Positions 60,501 through 64,000 of a stretch of DNA of 64,000 bases are shown here, one piece after another. This DNA is from Scortum barcoo (Eukaryota; Chordata; Actinopteri; Centrarchiformes; Terapontidae), in assembly GCA_023238725.1 (NCBI GenBank), contig CM041538.1, forward strand, positions 13,266,880-13,330,879, written 5' to 3'. Made by a program: the position numbers and the translations under genes. Every line of letters starts with the position of its first letter. Position 1 is the stretch's first letter. The notes beneath the pieces were generated by a model. The model saw only the letters and a list, made by a program, of their open reading frames with translations, did not search any database and was not told the DNA's origin.

Positions 60501-63500
60501 ACAGTTTGAGTGCAGAGTTTCAACTGCTTTTGTGGCTTGAATAGTGTTGCAGATACTTCCAACTAAAGAAGAATAAAGGAGTGTCCCTGAATTGCAATTT
60601 TATGGTAAGGAAATGTTTAGACTTACAGATTTTCAACAGGCGTCAGTCTGAGAGCGGTACATATCAGCCTTTAAAAGTTTATATAAACAACCAACACATC
60701 TTTTATTTTCTCTTTAGCATATGAATTCTATTTTGATAATTTACCTCCACAAGAATAGCATCTCTTGTTATAATTAATCATGGAGTGTGCAAATTCCTGT
60801 TTCAACAGTGAACTTCAGCAACATTGTGCACGGTCTTGTTTTTGACTTGGCTCCTGCCACCTTTCTGTCTCTGTGTCTCTCTGTCTATCTGTATCTGTCC
60901 CCCTCACATGCCTCCAGAGTGACACAGACTAAGGTGATGCCTGCAGTAGCTGAGATACGGCAGAGCTAATGGATTTGTCCCAGGCATCTGAGAGACAACA
61001 GAGCCCAGCTTCAGAGGGGATGAAACACAAAGGCACAGAGTTTAAACGCCTCTCTCTTTCATCTTCATTTGGCCTCAAAAGAGACAAAAAAGAAAAGTGA
61101 GTGAGCAGCGTCTCACATCTCACCTCATCTACACCACAGCTTCCATCCATCATCCGTGGCAGTCTAAATCCCCGTCCTTTCATTCCCCTAAAGTAGTGGA
61201 GTTTGTAATGAGGTGGGGTTTGTCGAAGAAAAAAAAAAGAAGTTATTTTTATTTTGCCTCCGAGGGAAAAGCCTTAACGACGACTTGCTACATTCCATTT
61301 GAATTACATAATTTATCTGATTTTCAGTAAAACCTCAAACTGCCTTTGTGACACATAACCATGTGTTCCATTTCATTCATACGCACCAAACTGCTGTTTC
61401 AAAAAGAGATCCAGCTCAGCACTGGGATTTAGAAAAACAAGGGGGCTGACGCACAAACTCAATCCTCTGATTCAAGTCAGGTTTCAGAACTAGGGTTGTT
61501 TACAAGGAGGTGGAGAGTAAATGTGGCGAGGCGAGGGGAGGTCATTTATTAACTTCTATATAATACTGCTATTATTGCTAAAAAACAAACAAAATGGACT
61601 CAAGTTGATAAACACAATCTGCTTCAATTACATTTGTGCTTTATGATTATTAAAGACATGAGGTTTAGCACAATGAGGTGTCTCGTTGGAAACCAGATGC
61701 AAGGATTTTGACAGTTTTTTAGGGTTTTTTTTACATTTAAGCTTGTAAAAACAAGCAAGTACAAAGCCTTATAATGTACCCATGGCTAGACCAACTCTTT
61801 GTCCTTGAACACCATAAAAATGCACCTCTTGCACCTCTTTTGTTATTGCGCTGAGTTCATTGAAGTTCAAATGTGTGTTGTAAAGTTGCCAAAACTACAA
61901 CAGAGATGACTAATGGATCGCGTTGTGCCAAGGGATACAGTGTGCTGTAATTTGGTCTAGCTATGAGCAGCAACACTTGTGCCGTGGTGCTAAGGCTCTA
62001 CGCTTACAAGATCATGCCTGAGATTGCCACACTGGAAGTCCTTGAAATGTAATTGTACTCTATCCTGCTGTGGTACAATGTTGAACCATACACGACCTTA
62101 TATTTCATAATCAAAGTGGGTCAGGGTTGTTAACTATGTCCTAACACATAAATATGGAGGATTAGGGTGCCGTTATTGCTTATTGAATAATGAGTTGCAC
62201 AAGTGTAATGCATTCCTGAGCAGACATTATTGATTTGCTGTTACTCTCAAATCCATCCATAATTCATATTTAAGCTGCAGGCTCTTCCTTGATAGCGGAG
62301 AAAATCCCGTTAAGGCACGAGCAGGGAGGCATCGGGAGTCGTGAAGCTGTAAGTGAAAACTGAAGCGACAGGAAATGAAAAGGGGAGCGGGGTAGCCAAT
62401 CACCCGGCATTCCTACCAAGCGTGTACCAGGGGGTCCAGAGGTCAAAGGTGAGGGCTTTCTGGATGGCGAACACAGCTGCGTGCCAAGAGGAGCACACAA
62501 AGACGCCTCAGCGTGACCCCCACAAGTCACCACTTCCACCGGGAGTTACCCATAACACATCTGGGCCTGATTCCCCCTAGCAGGCAGGTATTGTGGCAGA
62601 ACAGAGGGCCTCCTTCTCTCTTATTTGTTTGTCATTTATTAACCTCATCCCAACCTCGCCGTGCCCTTCTCATTAGAGCTGCGATTGACAACTGGAAATG
62701 CCAAACCCACCCTGAGATCCTGCACCAAATAACTATACTGGCAAAGCCTTGTTTCCAAAATGAAGAATAACGATTTATGCTAGGGGATGTTAAATATAAT
62801 AATTATATGAATCTGTACTTGGTGCTGGGATAATGTTTGTTGGACTGTTAAAGTCAAAAACAATTAACCTAGATTATTACCAGTAAGTGCAGCCTACAAA
62901 GTGAAGCATCTGTGTGCCTTTGCCTTTACATTGTCCCTTCAAATGTGTTAAGCATGTGATCTCGCCGGTGCTGTACCATAATGGTGGGCTGTATCATTCA
63001 TCATGGCATGACAAATCTGCACCAGTGCCATTAAGACAGAATCAATATTGTATTTCTGATTGATTCTTTATTTAATGTGAGACAATTTGATGAGCCAATC
63101 AAAGTTTGTTCAGCTCTGAGAGACAAGACACAAAAGACTGATAATGTCTGACAAGGGATCAAACACATGATGAATTGCAAGGCGCTCATTTTTCAGATGA
63201 GATACCCTCCAGTCTAATGACTTTTGACCCCTAAGTCACCTCTTGGATTGTGTGTGTATTTGCGTGTGTGTTCACTTTAGAGAAAGGGCGAAGTGTTTTG
63301 TTGTGCTGCATGCGGCTGTCTGTTTTCTTGCATGTGTCCAAATGTGTGTCCCTGTGTCTGCACGCCTGCACGTGTAACAGATTTGAAGAGGTCGGTTTAA
63401 TCTACCCCCCACCATCACCCCTTTGCTCCCTCATTACATGCACATTCTTCATTTGGCTTGATGGTAGAGTGCCTGTCCAACTTCTGTCCAAGACAGGGCT

Positions 63501-64000
63501 TAAGGTTTGAGAAACGTAATGGGATACGTCCCGAGAAGATGCTACAGCCCATCTGCCAGCACCAGTCAGACCAGTTTTGGTGATTCTCCTGCCAGTCCAT
63601 CAACATTTTAGTTCATTTGCATTCATTTTCACAAATAAGCATGTTTGAATATGGATTCAGACATATATGCAAATGCACTGACTGCAGAAGCATAAACACA
63701 TGCACATATTTACATGGGGGCATGTTTCACAGTATTTATATTTTTAATGTCTGTGCTGGAGTATAAGTGTGTCTGCGTGTGTGTGTGTGCGTGTGCACTT
63801 CCATCGTCCACCTCCTCAAACCTCGTCCTCTCTCTGGCTATGAATGCAGAGCAAGCCAATTTAGCAATAGTCACATCTCTCTCCCTCTCCTCAGCGGTAT
63901 TACCATAATATATTTTATTTATCAAACGGCCTGCCATGCATGTTCTCTCCCACCACCTGTTAGCGATGCACTCTCCATGCCACTGAATGCAAACGAGACC
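57589..64000. other. Noncoding stretch, no gene recognised
   Basis: AT-rich sequence with A/T runs and a GT repeat at 63777-63789. The segment 59570-60020 has wording loosely like the suspected repeat at 29.4 kb, without clear ends. Nothing gene-like. Confidence 0.45.
63777..63789. repeat. (GT)n microsatellite
   Basis: A short GT run in a TG-rich patch at the right end of the window. Confidence 0.8.

Overview
The window reads as nuclear DNA of a teleost fish, most likely a percomorph. It is AT-leaning, rich in microsatellites and homopolymer runs, and has no bacterial-style gene packing. It also carries three kinds of dispersed repeat that I associate with fish genomes: a Rex1/Babar-like LINE, tRNA-headed SINEs, and a short terminal-inverted-repeat DNA element. 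The species call is inference; no search was run.

The only protein-coding sequence I can identify with confidence is a dead non-LTR retrotransposon on the minus strand, about 32188-35423. It keeps recognisable endonuclease, reverse transcriptase and C-terminal segments, but at least five frameshifts break the reading frame. It ends in four copies of a 7-bp unit (ATTCAAG read on the plus strand). A 7-bp direct repeat, TGCACAT, flanks both ends and is a candidate target-site duplication.

Layout: 1-4379 is noncoding DNA with two homeodomain/POU-motif clusters. 4380-4660 holds two SINE fragments head to head. 4661-21120 is noncoding, with microsatellites, a CpG-richer patch near 7.1-7.4 kb, a (TA)n tract at 12.04 kb, a G-quadruplex motif at 16.75 kb and several enhancer-like blocks. 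21125-21353 is a third SINE, on the minus strand. 21354-32187 is noncoding, with a suspected old repeat at 29.4-29.7 kb. The LINE follows. 35424-64000 is again noncoding, with a 304-bp MITE at 48543-48846, a G-quadruplex motif at 46.06 kb, long T and pyrimidine tracts, and four weak candidate exons on the plus strand (40698, 46614, 56692 and 57512).

The long gene-free background with scattered TAATTA and octamer motifs would suit an intron or flank of a developmental gene. I cannot name a neighbouring gene, and the enhancer-like calls rest on texture only. I found no rRNA gene, functional tRNA gene, CRISPR array, intact cellular gene or undescribed multi-gene system.
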